DNA of 64,000 nt, from the NCBI GenBank assembly GCA_032622095.1, contig CP136069.1:104684278-104748277 (forward strand). The letters run 5' to 3'. The position numbers were made by a program, and so were the translations under genes. The notes under the pieces were generated by a model. That model saw only the letters and a program-made list of their open reading frames with translations, was not told where the DNA came from and did no database searches. The stretch is from Siphonodentalium dalli. Lineage: Eukaryota > Mollusca > Scaphopoda > Gadilida > Siphonodentaliidae. Positions 24,161-33,380 of this stretch are shown here, one piece after another (within the stretch, counting starts at the first letter, position 1; each line of letters starts with the position of its first letter).

Positions 24161-26253
24161 CAGTATTCACGCTGTCGGTAGCCAAATTAGCCAATGGCTA
24201 TAATCTTTTTCGAATTTGGCTAATAAAAATTTCATTTGGCTAAACTTTTTTTGACCCAAAATGGAGAAGGAAATCATGGAGTCAGAAAGCTAATTAATAA
24301 AAGCGCTCAATAGATCGACATTCAAGACGAAGTTAGGTGACGAAAGTACCGGTATTTCGTTATTTTCGTACTTATGAAATATCGTTCCGTGTGGCGGCTG
24401 TACAAAGGGAACATTATACAACTGATTGACATCTGATCAGTATTTTTGTTTATATATATGCTTTGAAGAGAGTTGTTATCAGTGAGCACAATTAATAGGT
24501 GAATACCTAGTGGTGACGCTGTTGTTTTAAAGAGTGATTTTTTGTTTATACGCCGTCGATGACACCGACTATGTAAACAATACAAAACATGTATGCTTTG
24601 AAGAGAGTTGTCATCAGTGAACACAATGAATAGGTGATTAACTAGTGATACCGCTGCTGTTTTAAGGTGTTTTTGTAATGTCCAATAAATAGGCGGATCG
24701 GAATAGTATCCATCATTCACAATTTCCACAATGAGTAATAAACGCAAGCTACCGAATGCCACATCAGAACGCCCGGCGAAGACAAAAAAACTGACTGACT
24801 TTTTCGGACAAAGACAGACATTGCCTTCTATACCACAGACTGAGTGTCCTCTAACTGACATACGAAATGACGTTAGTAGATGTGAGGAAGTTACTGAACA
24901 GACGAACGAACCTGACGAAGCACTACTGAATACGACGAGACCGAATGACATTAATTTACTGACGCCTAAAAAGACTTCTGATGTTCAGACATTGGGCTCT
25001 CCGTTGACGAAACGTGCTTTTAGAGATGTGTGGACGATAAATAGACCTTGGTTGACGTATGACAATGGGAAGGGTGTGATGTTCTGTAGTGTGTGCATTC
25101 AGGCTGGCGTGAGTAATCTTTTCGTGGCTGGCTGCACAACATTGAAACTGCACATGATCAAACTTCACGAGACAGCAAAAGGTAAGCTCTAACATTTAGT
25201 GTAAACATATTTTTATTTCCAAATCTAACATAATATACAGATGATACAAATATACAAATATATATAGAAGAGATAATGTATGGAATGAGGATCAGACATT
25301 TAACATTTAGCCTAATCATCAAAACGTATAAGCTGTATACTGGTTATGTAATTAATTAAGCCGTCTGCTTTGTTCGTGATAGAAGAGCAGTTCTTAACTC
25401 AGTGGTTACGCAATGTGTGTCATTAAATGTATCCCTGGCTTAACTTCATAAAAGATTTGAATACAATAGATATTCACCAGTTAACACCTTACTATAATAA
25501 GCCATTGTTAGCGGCCGTCATGCTATGGTGTCAATAATGTCGACATAGGGTTATTACAATTAGTTTGGCGGATTTATGTGATTATAATTATATAGAATGT
25601 TAGTTTAATGTTTGCGAATTTCGTTTCAGGTAACAACTCCCATAGTTCATCCGAAGAAATGGTTAAAGAGAGTAAAAACATGAAGCAAATACAAAGAGAA
25701 ACTATAGTCAAAGCAGAAGAGTCCATCGTCTCCGCTATGAAAAATGCGTACTTCTTAGCAAAGCACCATCTTCCGAACAGCCTCCTCCCAGACCTCAACG
25801 AATTATGCATCGACCAGGGAAACAACGTTCTTGCTGCGCTAAAAGTCGACAAACACACGACCTACACCCACAACCAGACAGTATCAGAATTTCACCAAGC
25901 CATGGTTTTCACCGGGCTTTCTGCGCATGGTCCGACGTGAAATCCCGTCGTATTTTATATTAATGTTTTATAAATTGATCTGCCTGTGTGTTATGTGATA
26001 TGTGATGATATGTTCGTATAATATTGATTTTAAAGTTGTTTTTGTGTTGTTTTAATTATGTTTTCATTCTGAGTATAACAAATAAAGTTTAAAACAAATA
26101 TTTTAGTCATTAATTGTGAACCGACCAGAAAACGATGATTTAATTTGGCCAAATTGTTTTTAATTGGCCAAAAATCATTTGGCTAAAGTTTTTTTCATTT
26201 GGCTAATAAAATTTTCATTTGGCTAAACTTTTTATGGTCCAGCGTGAACACTG
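24161..26253. mobile_element. 2.09-kb hAT-superfamily transposon
   Basis: The 14-bp ends CAGTATTCACGCTG and CAGTGTTCACGCTG (as reverse complement) differ at one base. They are flanked by the 8-bp duplication AACAGAAG, the hallmark length for hAT elements. Subterminal copies of TTTGGCTAA lie within about 85 bp of the left end and 125 bp of the right end. A ~75-bp segment (TGCTTTGAAGAGAGTTGT...) is duplicated at 24460 and 24592. The cargo is a two-exon gene with a TTF/BED-type zinc finger but no catalytic domain. Confidence 0.92.
24731..25940 (+). CDS. Two-exon zinc-finger protein of the hAT element, lacking the catalytic domain
   Basis: Exon 1 is 24731-25181 and exon 2 is 25630-25940, with a GTAAGC donor, a TTTCAG acceptor and a 448-bp phase-1 intron. 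AATAAA follows at 26081. The product is about 253 residues. Residues near 15-28 contain PAKTKKLTDFFGQ, a possible nuclear or PIP-box-like segment. RPWLTYDNGKGVMFCSVC... through LKLHMIKLHE forms a C-x2-C...H-x4-H zinc finger of the TTF/BED type seen in hAT transposases and their relatives (C17orf113/ZNF862-like proteins). The exon 2 part is helical and ends before any DDE/RNase-H-like domain. Such a protein could bind the element's ends without cutting. It may be a truncated transposase or a repressor-like derivative. Confidence 0.7.
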
Positions 26254-26261
26254 AACAGAAG
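26254..26261. repeat. hAT target-site duplication, right copy
   Basis: AACAGAAG, matching 24153-24160. Confidence 0.9.
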
Positions 26262-26822
26262 CTTAGCCTGCTTAGTCTCTGCGAGCAGCTGTCGAACCGC
26301 GGCTCGTTCTTCCCGGGTAGGGATCACGTCATTTTCGCGGATGCAGTCCTCGAACGAGTCTCGGTCTTTGCAGTGGAAGAGCGCGACCCAGCGTGTCTGC
26401 TCACACAGGTCCTTTAGGACGGAGTTGTACTTCTGAGTGAGGACCCAGACGCTTTGCCCTGCATGTCGGCCTGAGAAAGCCAGCTCAGAAAGCATGTCCT
26501 TCTTCTTTGTCAGGGCCTTCGTGCCTGAGCAGTCATCAACAATATACAATGTGGGCTCGCCCTGAAAGAGTTGGTATAATGCCCGTAGATAATCATGGAG
26601 CTGCTCGCCCGGATCAGCAGCATAGATCTCGGGGTCAGCCCATATCCACGGTCGGCTCTGGTACGCCTTGTTGTGACGCACAGTGGGGCACAGGATTACA
26701 ATGTGTCGAAATGTGCCACAGTAGGGGCCGTCCAACAGATAGAGGGTGAACACCGTTTTACCACAGCCAGTCTGCCCACAGATGAGGGCAGAGTGGGGAT
26801 CTTTTGGGTGCAGTTGTTCCAT

Positions 26823-26905
26823 TATATTTATATAAATTTATATAAATATATATATAGCGAAGTTATAAGTAACGAGTTACTACTAACTTGTTCCGTAGGA
26901 ACTAA
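26823..26905. promoter_or_regulatory. ATPase-capsid intergenic region with three palindromes
   Basis: From the ATPase side the region holds the self-complementary ATTTATATAAATTTATAT-type tract, AGTAAC-GA-GTTACT (26868-26881) and GTTCC-GTA-GGAAC (26890-26902). The last lies 3 bp beyond the capsid stop codon (TAG at 26906-26908). It may combine a 3'-end signal for the capsid gene and a promoter for the ATPase. Confidence 0.5.
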
Positions 26906-28166
26906 CTAATAAATCACTGAAACAAACCGTCCATCTTCTATGTTGAGTTGTGCATCCATAATCACGTACAAGTACACGTTCAGTGAGCCTGCGTCCTCTT
27001 TTTCTTGTGTGATCTGAATTGTGATACCCTCTGATGCGTTCTCTATGCGTCGCCCACTACCGTGGAGTTGGTCGTCATCAGTTGCCCTTAGGTCAAGCCA
27101 CAGGGCATACTTGCTGGTCAGAAACTCTCCCAGAGACACATATTCCAGGCCCAGATCCTTTGCGACCATCGCCACTGTGGGGCTGTCACCTGCTGGCGGG
27201 TGACCATGCAAAGAATTTTTTGGCTTCGTCCCATTGCTGGTAGGCACCCAAGCCTTGAGAGTAGAGCTTGTTTGGCTCGCCCTCAACAGTCATCTCAACC
27301 TTATTGATCTTTGGATTGTAGAAGTCTTCGGTTTTTCTGCCGAAAGAATCTCCGGCCTCTTCGAAGAGGAACAAGATGCCTTTCATACTCCGACTCGGGA
27401 CGTTGAGGTTGATATTCATTAGTGTTGCGGTGGCAGAAGATGCACTCATAAAGTATTGCGATGCGGCTTGCATACTGGTTGCGGATCATACGGGCCAGAT
27501 CAGGCTGGATAACCTTGTCAAACTCCAGGCTGATGTTGGCGATGGTGTAAGAGGACTCGGTATCGGTAGCCCTGATCACCCGGCTGTAGTAATTGAAAGT
27601 TAGCTCATACTCAAGTCGGTCCCCGAGTGCGCTTTGGTAGAAGGGCATTTGACAGTTCAAAGTCCAGCGGGATGTAATAGCGATTCCTGTAGGCTTTCGC
27701 GATAGCCTTGTCTTTCGCTACGCTATTGTCTCCTGCCTTTATGCATATTTTTGTCGTATTTTGGTTGGCAGACTCATCAATTCCCTGATACTGCCCATTT
27801 TCTCTCTCCTGGGTGGTCTTCCACATGTCTAGGTAGCAGTAGAGAACATTGGAGTCGTCGATCGAGTTGACCCCATTTCCGCTGATCTTGACTGTGGTCT
27901 TTTTCACAATAGCACGGCCCAGGTTCTGCACCATAGTCCTGTTTGCATCCGTGGAGGTCATCGTGATTGTAAATGCCAGGCACACTGTCCCGGGAACTAT
28001 TACATCAGGGGCGCCGAGGTTGGGAAACCTCACAAGCAGCTGTTGGTTTGGTCCAATCGTGCTGGGATTGTTCATAATAACAACCGAGGGGGTCACGCAG
28101 GCTGCGGTATGGATTGAGTTTGCGTCCGTCCTAACTCGAAGCCATGTTGTGTCTGCAGCAATTCAG
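26906..28166 (-). pseudogene. Polinton double-jelly-roll major capsid protein, several frameshifts
   Basis: Four overlapping frames in order cover one gene: about 28166-27611, 27660-27301, 27473-27186 and 27286-26906. Recognisable segments are QQLLVRFPNLGAPDVIVPG, NSIDDSNVLYCYLDMWKTTQ, MPFYQSALGDRLEYELTF, FFAWSPAS and the C-terminal LNVYLYVIMDAQLNIEDGRF. This pattern is that of Polinton/adintovirus capsid proteins, which form the hexons of an icosahedral shell. The junctions near 27640, 27450 and 27250 indicate at least three frameshifts. The N-terminus is uncertain: the open frame extends to about 28166 without an ATG, and the first Met codon is near 28077. Expected length is about 400-430 residues. 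Confidence 0.85.
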
Positions 28167-28245
28167 AAACTGTGATGACTATTGAATCGAAGATGGCTTT
28201 AATACCTTCAATTATATATGTTATATGTATGAATATAACAGAACA

Positions 28246-28407
28246 ATGGCAGACTTTGATAATCCCACATTTGATCCTGATATCAGAGCCGATCAAGACC
28301 CTCTTGATCCTCAGGATGAAACAATGCCACTCATTAAGCCGATCGACCCGACTGACATGGGTACCCGGACCAGCAACATAGATTCAGCCAGGCCGCTACA
28401 CCAATAA
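28246..28407 (+). CDS. Short acidic protein divergent from the capsid gene
   Basis: MADFDNPTFDPDIRADQDP begins a 53-residue acidic, Pro/Asp-rich product ending at TAA 28405-28407. The start is preceded by the inverted repeat GTTATAT...ATATAAC (28220-28239), and the gene diverges from the capsid gene across about 80 bp. Downstream sequence to about 28550 keeps some coding-like composition (AADDYYGALARRG in another frame), so this may be the N-terminus of a longer, frameshifted protein. Its role is unknown. Confidence 0.5.
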   Translation: MADFDNPTFDPDIRADQDPLDPQDETMPLIKPIDPTDMGTRTSNIDSARPLHQ

Positions 28408-28627
28408 CTCCTGCAGTCGGCCGCTGATGACTATTATGGCGCCCTGGCCAGAAGGGGATGAACACCAGCCCTTGGCCGCGACCCCTCAAGATATTAGCTC
28501 GACCCACGCGGACAGATCCGACTAAAGGCAGATAAGAAGCCAAGGTGGTTATAGAAAGTTATCATTTTCGTGGTATTGTCACTCGTTCCGCTGTTCAAGA
28601 TGACCCGCCTCCTTACAACCCTTAATT

Positions 28628-29322
28628 ATGCCCCCTTATTTAAAAAAAAGGGGGGTATACTGTTTTGCACCTGTCCATCCGTCCGTCTAGCCGTCCGTCT
28701 GTCTGTACGTATGTCAGATGTCTGTTCATGTCATAACTTGAACAGTAGTGCTAGGATCTCAATGAAATTAGGTATGTATGTTCACTACTATGAGGACATT
28801 AAATAGAGGTTTCCATCGTTTTGATCGGCTTTTCCATTCTAGAGTTATTAATTTTTGTTTATCTGGAAATGTTGGCTTTTTGGTCCATCCGATGTCTGTT
28901 CAGGTCATAACTTGAACAGTAGTCCTCGGATCTCTATGAAATTTGGTATGGATGTTCATTATTATGGGGACATTCAATAGAGCATTCAATCGTTTTGTTT
29001 GAGTTTCCGTTCTAGAGTTATTCATTTTATGGAAATGTTGGCTTTTTGGTCCATCTGATGTCTGTTCAGGCGATAACTTGAACAGTAATGCTCGGATCTC
29101 AATGAAATTTGGTTTGGATGTTCACCACTATGAGGACATATAATGGCGCATTCAACTGTTTTGTTTTGGATTTTCGTTCTATAGTTATTCATCTTTGTTT
29201 ATATGAAAATGCTGATTTTTGGGTCCATCTGTCTGAGTATAGCAGTCATAAGTTATAGATATGCCCACACTAGGCGGTATGCCACAAGGGGGTATGCACC
29301 GGATGACAGTCCATCTCTTGTT
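28628..29322. repeat. Hairpin-headed tandem element, family A, copy 2 (complete)
   Basis: Head ATGCCCCCTTAT/AAAAGGGGGGTAT, then TACTGTTTTGCACCTGTCC, a GTCC/GTCT block, about 3.5 units of 180 bp and a right end ...GGGGGTATGC...CCATCTCTTGTT. It interrupts the Polinton-like element between the small acidic gene and the integrase. It reveals the right end missing from the copy at 14.69 kb. Confidence 0.8.
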
Positions 29323-29325
29323 ATT

Positions 29326-29338
29326 ATTACTTTGTAAT
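29326..29338. terminator. ATTAC-TTT-GTAAT palindrome
   Basis: A 13-nt interrupted palindrome of the recurrent set, just right of the family A insertion. The same word lies in the 16378-16413 hairpin. Confidence 0.45.
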
Positions 29339-29379
29339 TATGTCATATATATAATATTATATGAAATATAAAACATAAC

Positions 29380-29606
29380 TTTAATAAGTTCATGGCATTG
29401 CTGGCTTATATTTGAATATTGAGCACCCATAATATTATACATAAAATCACTGGCTGGTGTGATGCTCGACGCGGTGCATAAGGTTCTTGATCTCTGGTGC
29501 TGTGACGAAAGGGCAGCCAGCAGCTTCGCAAAGACGGTGCTGTCGGGGCCACACAACCTCGGCGAGACGACTGGACAGCTACCGGACGAAGTCGCAATCA
29601 ACAGCC
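29380..29606 (-). other. Possible gene remnant antisense to the integrase 5' side
   Basis: In one minus frame this stretch gives RLAEVVWPRQHRLCEAAGCP and EIKNLMHRVEHHTSQ, which looks coding-like and would end near 29456. In other frames both strands are also open. No family is recognised and it may be the C-terminal end of a lost Polinton gene. Confidence 0.3.
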
Positions 29607-29681
29607 CCCTCCCCCAAGATATCGGCACCGGTTTCGCTGAGGTCCAGCAATGGGTGTCCGCCCCTAACTGCCATCCTGTCA
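29607..29681 (+). repeat. 75-bp exact inverted duplicate of polymerase sequence
   Basis: Identical in reverse complement to 32149-32223. Read on the plus strand it encodes PLPQDIGTGFAEVQQWVSAP, which belongs to the polymerase frame at the other copy. Here it sits directly before the integrase-like sequence, joined at a non-homologous point. Confidence 0.9.
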
Positions 29682-30319
29682 AGGCTACTGGAAGGGCCTT
29701 GCAGCCATCAAGAACCTCGCGGCAGCAACCAAGGTTTCTGAAGATGTGGCTCAAGAAGCAGGCCATCTGGCAGATATATCTGCCCAATCCGCGACATGTG
29801 CCAAGGCCCAAGTTTGACGTGCCAGTGCCAAACGAAGTCCACCAGGCTGACCTTCTCTTTCTTTCTCATGACCAGGTGGGTTGCAAGACATACAAGTACA
29901 CGCTCACCATCATCGACGTAGCCTCTCGGTACAAGGAAGCCGAGTCCCTGGCCACAAAAAGAATCCACAAAGGTTGCGGATGCCCTTGAACGGATCTACA
30001 ATCGAGGCCCTCTTAGATGGTCGAAATTGCTGTGAGCTTCCTGCTAACCAAGCACAGCGTTCAGGTGAGACGGGGCCGTGTGGATGTCCACCGGGACAAG
30101 GGGTTCGTGTAGCGCTTCAACCGGACCCTGGCAAGAGCGGTTGTTTGGGCACCAATAACGCCCAGGAGATGAAGCTTCCCATTGTCCAAAGGCTTGAACG
30201 CTCTTGTCACCAAGCCCGACGAGCCTGTGCTCTACTATTTAGTGGATGGGCCAGCACGCGGATTTGTCTGGGAAGATTTGCTTGTAGTGCCTCCCGACAC
30301 CCAGCTGCCACCAGATAGA
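29682..30319 (+). pseudogene. Polinton retrovirus-type integrase, frameshifted
   Basis: Segments in order are KGLAAIKNLAAATKVSED (a shifted frame), WLKKQAIWQIYLPNPRHVPR, PNEVHQADLLFLSHDQ, and YKYTLTIIDVASRYKEAESL. They match the start of the DDE core of c-integrases in Polintons; the D of HQAD and the D of TIIDVASRY are visible. Beyond about 29965 the frame changes repeatedly. Later pieces such as RRGRVDVHRDKG-type coding can be followed only in mixed frames, so the catalytic Glu region is not cleanly readable. The gene ends near 30319 and converges on the minus-strand polymerase/HNH region across a pair of palindromes. Confidence 0.75.
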
Positions 30320-30356
30320 GTTACTTCGTAACAGGAACTATTGACAGAGTCAATAG
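30320..30356. terminator. Double palindrome between convergent genes
   Basis: GTTAC-TTC-GTAAC (30320-30332) and the 19-nt perfect CTATTGAC-AGA-GTCAATAG (30338-30356), both with 3-nt spacers, lie between the plus-strand integrase end and the minus-strand stop codon at 30359-30361. The same TTGAC-AGA-GTCAA core occurs in both element termini. A bidirectional transcript-end signal is the natural guess. Confidence 0.6.
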
Positions 30357-30358
30357 GA

Positions 30359-30790
30359 CTAGACGCTAAGTGCTGCAGCCCCTCTTTTTCGATTGCACTC
30401 TAGACAGATCCTCACATTTCCTCTGCAGTGCCCTTTGTTGTTGTCCAGCCTGTCGACACTAAACTGCTGTGTGTCCTTGGGTTGGAAGGCCCAGAGCATC
30501 TCAATTTCGCATGCCACACAGCGGTTCTGTTCTGCTGGACCTCACAGAGCTCGAGGATGTAGTCGACCTTGAGATTGAATCCCTGGCATCCATTAGCCTT
30601 ATCTTGGAGCTTGTATGCCACAAGTTTCCTTTGGATTGCCTTGCAGAGTTGCTGTTCAGTTACTACAGGCCTGACATCGGAACCCTCTTCCGGTGGACAG
30701 GTTATCCGTTCGAGCTGGGATTGCGACGTCATTTTTCTGTTTTCAGGTGTCCTTGGGGTGGTAAAGGATAGACACTGGGGCATCTAGGAA
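30359..30790 (-). pseudogene. HNH-like nuclease / zinc-binding C-terminal domain
   Basis: One frame gives GFNLKVDYILELCEVQQNR. A shifted frame gives RCVACEIEMLWAFQPKD, then QQFSVDRLDNNKGH and ICLECNRKRGAAAL. The paired CxxC motifs and the D-R-L-D-N...G-H pattern resemble an HNH endonuclease fold. The stop codon is TAG at 30359-30361. It lies downstream of the helicase-like part on the same strand and was probably its C-terminal domain or the next gene. Frameshifts are present. Confidence 0.6.
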
Positions 30791-30899
30791 ATGCTCCTGT
30801 GCCCGATCGCGGACCTTCTGGCGGCTGGTGAGTATTAGGTCACCGGGCCTCCACAAAATGGTGCCTTCCGCATCTCCTGGCACTGGACTTTGTCACTTT

Positions 30900-31322
30900 G
30901 AAGACGTATCCGCTTTTTCAGGGCTTTGAGGGCTTCATCTTTTGCTCTTTAGTCAACACCAACCTCTTCGTAGTATCTACCCTTTTTTGCAGCCAGTGGT
31001 TAGGCATTTCACCTGCAATTGGTGGTGGCTGTCCTTGATCCCCGCAGCAAATTACCTGGATGCCGTGTTGGTCAAGCCAGTTTAAGAACATCTCCAGGAT
31101 AGGCCAGGGCACAGTGCAGACCCTGTCCCGGATGATGACGCACAGGAGGAACTTCTGCCCCATGCGGTCGGGCATCCAGTCATTCTGACCACTATTTCTT
31201 TGGCGGGGCGATGGGTCGGGGTAAACACGAGGGGGGTCTCTTACCCGGAAGAGCTCAATCGCTCTTGTATTCTTGTCTCTGCCCCCTCCGCCATTAAAGT
31301 GATGTGGAACACTCCGGTATGG
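30900..31322 (-). pseudogene. SF1-helicase-like segment of the replication protein
   Basis: The frame 31175-30918 contains MFLNWLDQHGIQVICCGDQG, with GDQGQPPPIAGEMP immediately following. G-D-x-x-Q-x-P-P is the motif III signature of superfamily 1 helicases. Upstream sequence to 31322 is coding-like but broken, and the Walker A motif expected N-terminally was not found. A helicase-like module with the polymerase would serve DNA unwinding. It could also be a polymerase accessory domain. Confidence 0.5.
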
Positions 31323-31324
31323 TG

Positions 31325-31660
31325 ATCAAATAGAAATGGAGAATTTTGGAGTAATTTCTACAAATAGTATATCCAAACTGACAACACACACCGTCATTCT
31401 TATATATGAATCAAATGAATCAAAAGTGACTCTCCATCTCAAAATCATTTTCGTTAGTTTATCGCCGATAGATGCCTCCCGAATTGAGTAGTAAATATTT
31501 ACAATTGAGCGTAGTTCTGACAATATTTTATATGGATTGGTACTGTCGATTTGCTTCAAATTTCGGCGATATTAGTACAATATTACATTCCCCCAGTCGA
31601 CATAGCGCCTGGATACTAACTTTCAGTTTCACGCACCCGAACAAGTACGTAATATATCTT
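31325..31660. repeat. AT-rich ~335-bp block, probable insertion
   Basis: The base composition drops sharply to AT-rich compared with the flanking coding remnants, and no polymerase-like frame crosses it. No terminal repeats or target duplication were identified, so its nature is uncertain. Confidence 0.4.
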
Positions 31661-32800
31661 TAAGGTAGCTCAGCCGGTGCCAGGTCAGTTCGTTGTTGTA
31701 GCTGGGCGCCATTGATTCGGACATCGGTTTGGCTCGGCTACAGTATTCTGCCTTGTAACGCAACTGAGCCGGGCCCACTGCCGGGAGGAATGGCTCCCTA
31801 ATCAAGCAGGACACACAATTCCTCACCAGTCACAGAGTTTGGGGGCGACGTATGCCTGGACATCCGGACAACCTCATCGGGTTCAAATCTTGCCAGCCAA
31901 TATAGCGAGGAGGTTCATGTGGGCATAGGCCAGCATTGAGGCCCTCAAGTGGCTACAGTTGGGGTACGCCAACCAGGGTGTCCCTTACCAAGAAGTCAAG
32001 CTCTCCCTCATCGATCACAAGCCTCCGTGTCAGTCTTTTGCCGACCTCGGTTTGTTTCTCTTCAGGAGACCTGACTCAACCAGGAAGGCGAGCAGGGCTG
32101 TGGGGGCCCAGCCCTGTTCTGCGAAATGCTCTTTGAACCAGGTGGGGATGACAGGATGGCAGTTAGGGGCGGACACCCATTGCTGGACCTCAGCGAAACC
32201 GGTGCCGATATCTTGGGGGAGGGTGCCAGAATTTGTCGAAATTTGGCTTGGCCTCGCCGTGGCCTTGGAAGCTGGCCGGGTAGCAGGCTTTCATGTCGAT
32301 GCTGACAACATCTCTTGTATCGTAGCCCATTGCGTTCCAGAGGCCTCCATGACCATGCTCGACAGAGGCTTTCTGGATGTTATCTCCGAGGTTAACCCTG
32401 GGTCGGTTTCCAGCCACTCTGATTGCTTGCCAGACGTCGCCTTCATATAAGTGGACCTCCTGGGTCAGTCTCCAGCCATTGTGCTCTCTGGCCATGATAC
32501 TGGCTGCATGGTTCACCCCGAAGGCTCGGTCTGCATGGGACTCATCGCCCAGAACTCTACAGGCTTCCTTTATGTTTTGGTGAGTCTCTCGTGTCCTGTA
32601 GGTGCGGCCATCTTGGAGCACAAACTGGTTCGCATTGAGCTGTCTGCCTTGGCCCCCGCCCAGCAGCCAGACTGAAATCGGCTCATCCTGGGTTTACCCT
32701 CTGATTGCTTGCCAGAAGTGGACCTCCCTGGGAAGTGCAGGTCTTTAGACCATGCATGGCCATTGTGGCAGATGAGCTCAATTGGTCTGTGCCAGCCCTG
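31661..32800 (-). pseudogene. Polinton family B DNA polymerase, palm region, degraded
   Basis: The frame 32621-32190 contains MLQDGRTYRTRETHQNIKE and RDVVSIDMKACYPASFQGHG; D-x-x-x-x-Y-P is the polymerase motif A of protein-primed family B enzymes. Further downstream, in other frames, come GTGFAEVQQWVSAPNCHP, ALLAFLVESGLL, RRLVIDEGELDFLVRDT and CVSCLIREPFLPAVGP. Stops and shifts occur throughout. The second catalytic Asp motif expected near 31870-31900 was not found, so the enzyme is dead. Protein-primed replication is the known role in Polintons. Confidence 0.8.
32149..32223 (-). repeat. Polymerase-side copy of the 75-bp inverted duplicate
   Basis: Exact reverse complement of 29607-29681. 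Its flanks continue the polymerase coding sense on both sides, so this is the likely original location. Confidence 0.9.
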
Positions 32801-32805
32801 GTATT

Positions 32806-33380
32806 TTTATACGCCCTTTTTGAAAAAAGGTCGTATTATGTAATCAGTCTGTCCGTCCGTCCATCTGTATGTCCGTCCGTCTGTCTGTCTGTCCGTCCGT
32901 CCATATGTCTGTCTGTCTGTCCATCCGTCCGTTAACGTTTTTGGTTTCCGATCGATAACTCCAGTTTGGATTATTTGATCTGAACCATAGTTGGTATGGG
33001 TATTTTCCAGCTAACGATACAGGCCAAGTTCGAATATGGGTTCCGTACAGTTATTTTAATGTGCGTTACAGCCCTTTTTCGACTTAGAATTTGACCAATT
33101 TCATAACATTTCGGTTTCTGACCGATAACTCCAATTTTGATTATTTGATCTGAACCAAAGCTGGTATGTGTATTTCCCGACCAAGTTCGAATATAGGTTC
33201 TGTCTAATTATTTTCACATGAGTTATTGCCATTTTTGGAATTAGAATTTGACCGCATTTTGGAATTGAAATTAGGGGTATATCAGATATTCTTCAAATGA
33301 GCCCAAAGTATTATTTTATTTTGCGGTAGTACAATTCGAAATAGATAAAGGGCATATTTTGCCACGCCCTAGCGATGCTC
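32806..33380. repeat. Hairpin-headed repeat, family B, inserted in the polymerase gene
   Basis: Head ATACGCCCTTTTT/GAAAAAAGGTCGTAT (32809-32836), then a long GTCC/GTCT block and two degenerate units with TTTCGGTTTCTGACCGATAACTCC-like phrases. It ends near CCACGCCCTAGCGATG-CTCTTGTT. The last eight bases match the end of family A copy 2. Coding-like polymerase sequence flanks it. Confidence 0.7.

Larger units (their letters stand above)
24119..26822 (-). pseudogene. Polinton packaging ATPase (FtsK/HerA, A32-like) split by a hAT element
   Basis: This is the motor ATPase that pumps DNA into capsids in Polintons and related viruses. Walker A is GQTGCGKT (residues 16-23) and Walker B is LYIVDD (92-97). 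The frame runs from ATG 26822 to 26254. There it meets the 8-bp target duplication of a 2093-bp hAT insertion (24161-26253), and it resumes at 24152 with 10 more sense codons to a TAA at 24119-24121. Without the insert the product would be about 200 residues, normal for the family. No other frameshift was seen, so the hAT insertion is the main lesion. It lies downstream of the capsid gene on the same strand. Confidence 0.85.

Noticed and set aside
24322-24951. 209-codon minus frame opposite the hAT gene
   Set aside because: It lies antisense to the spliced zinc-finger exon and has no recognisable domain.
31959-32450. 163-codon plus frame in the polymerase region
   Set aside because: It is antisense to the polymerase sequence and its apparent similarity to the 29.4-29.8 kb minus frame comes from the 75-bp inverted duplicate.
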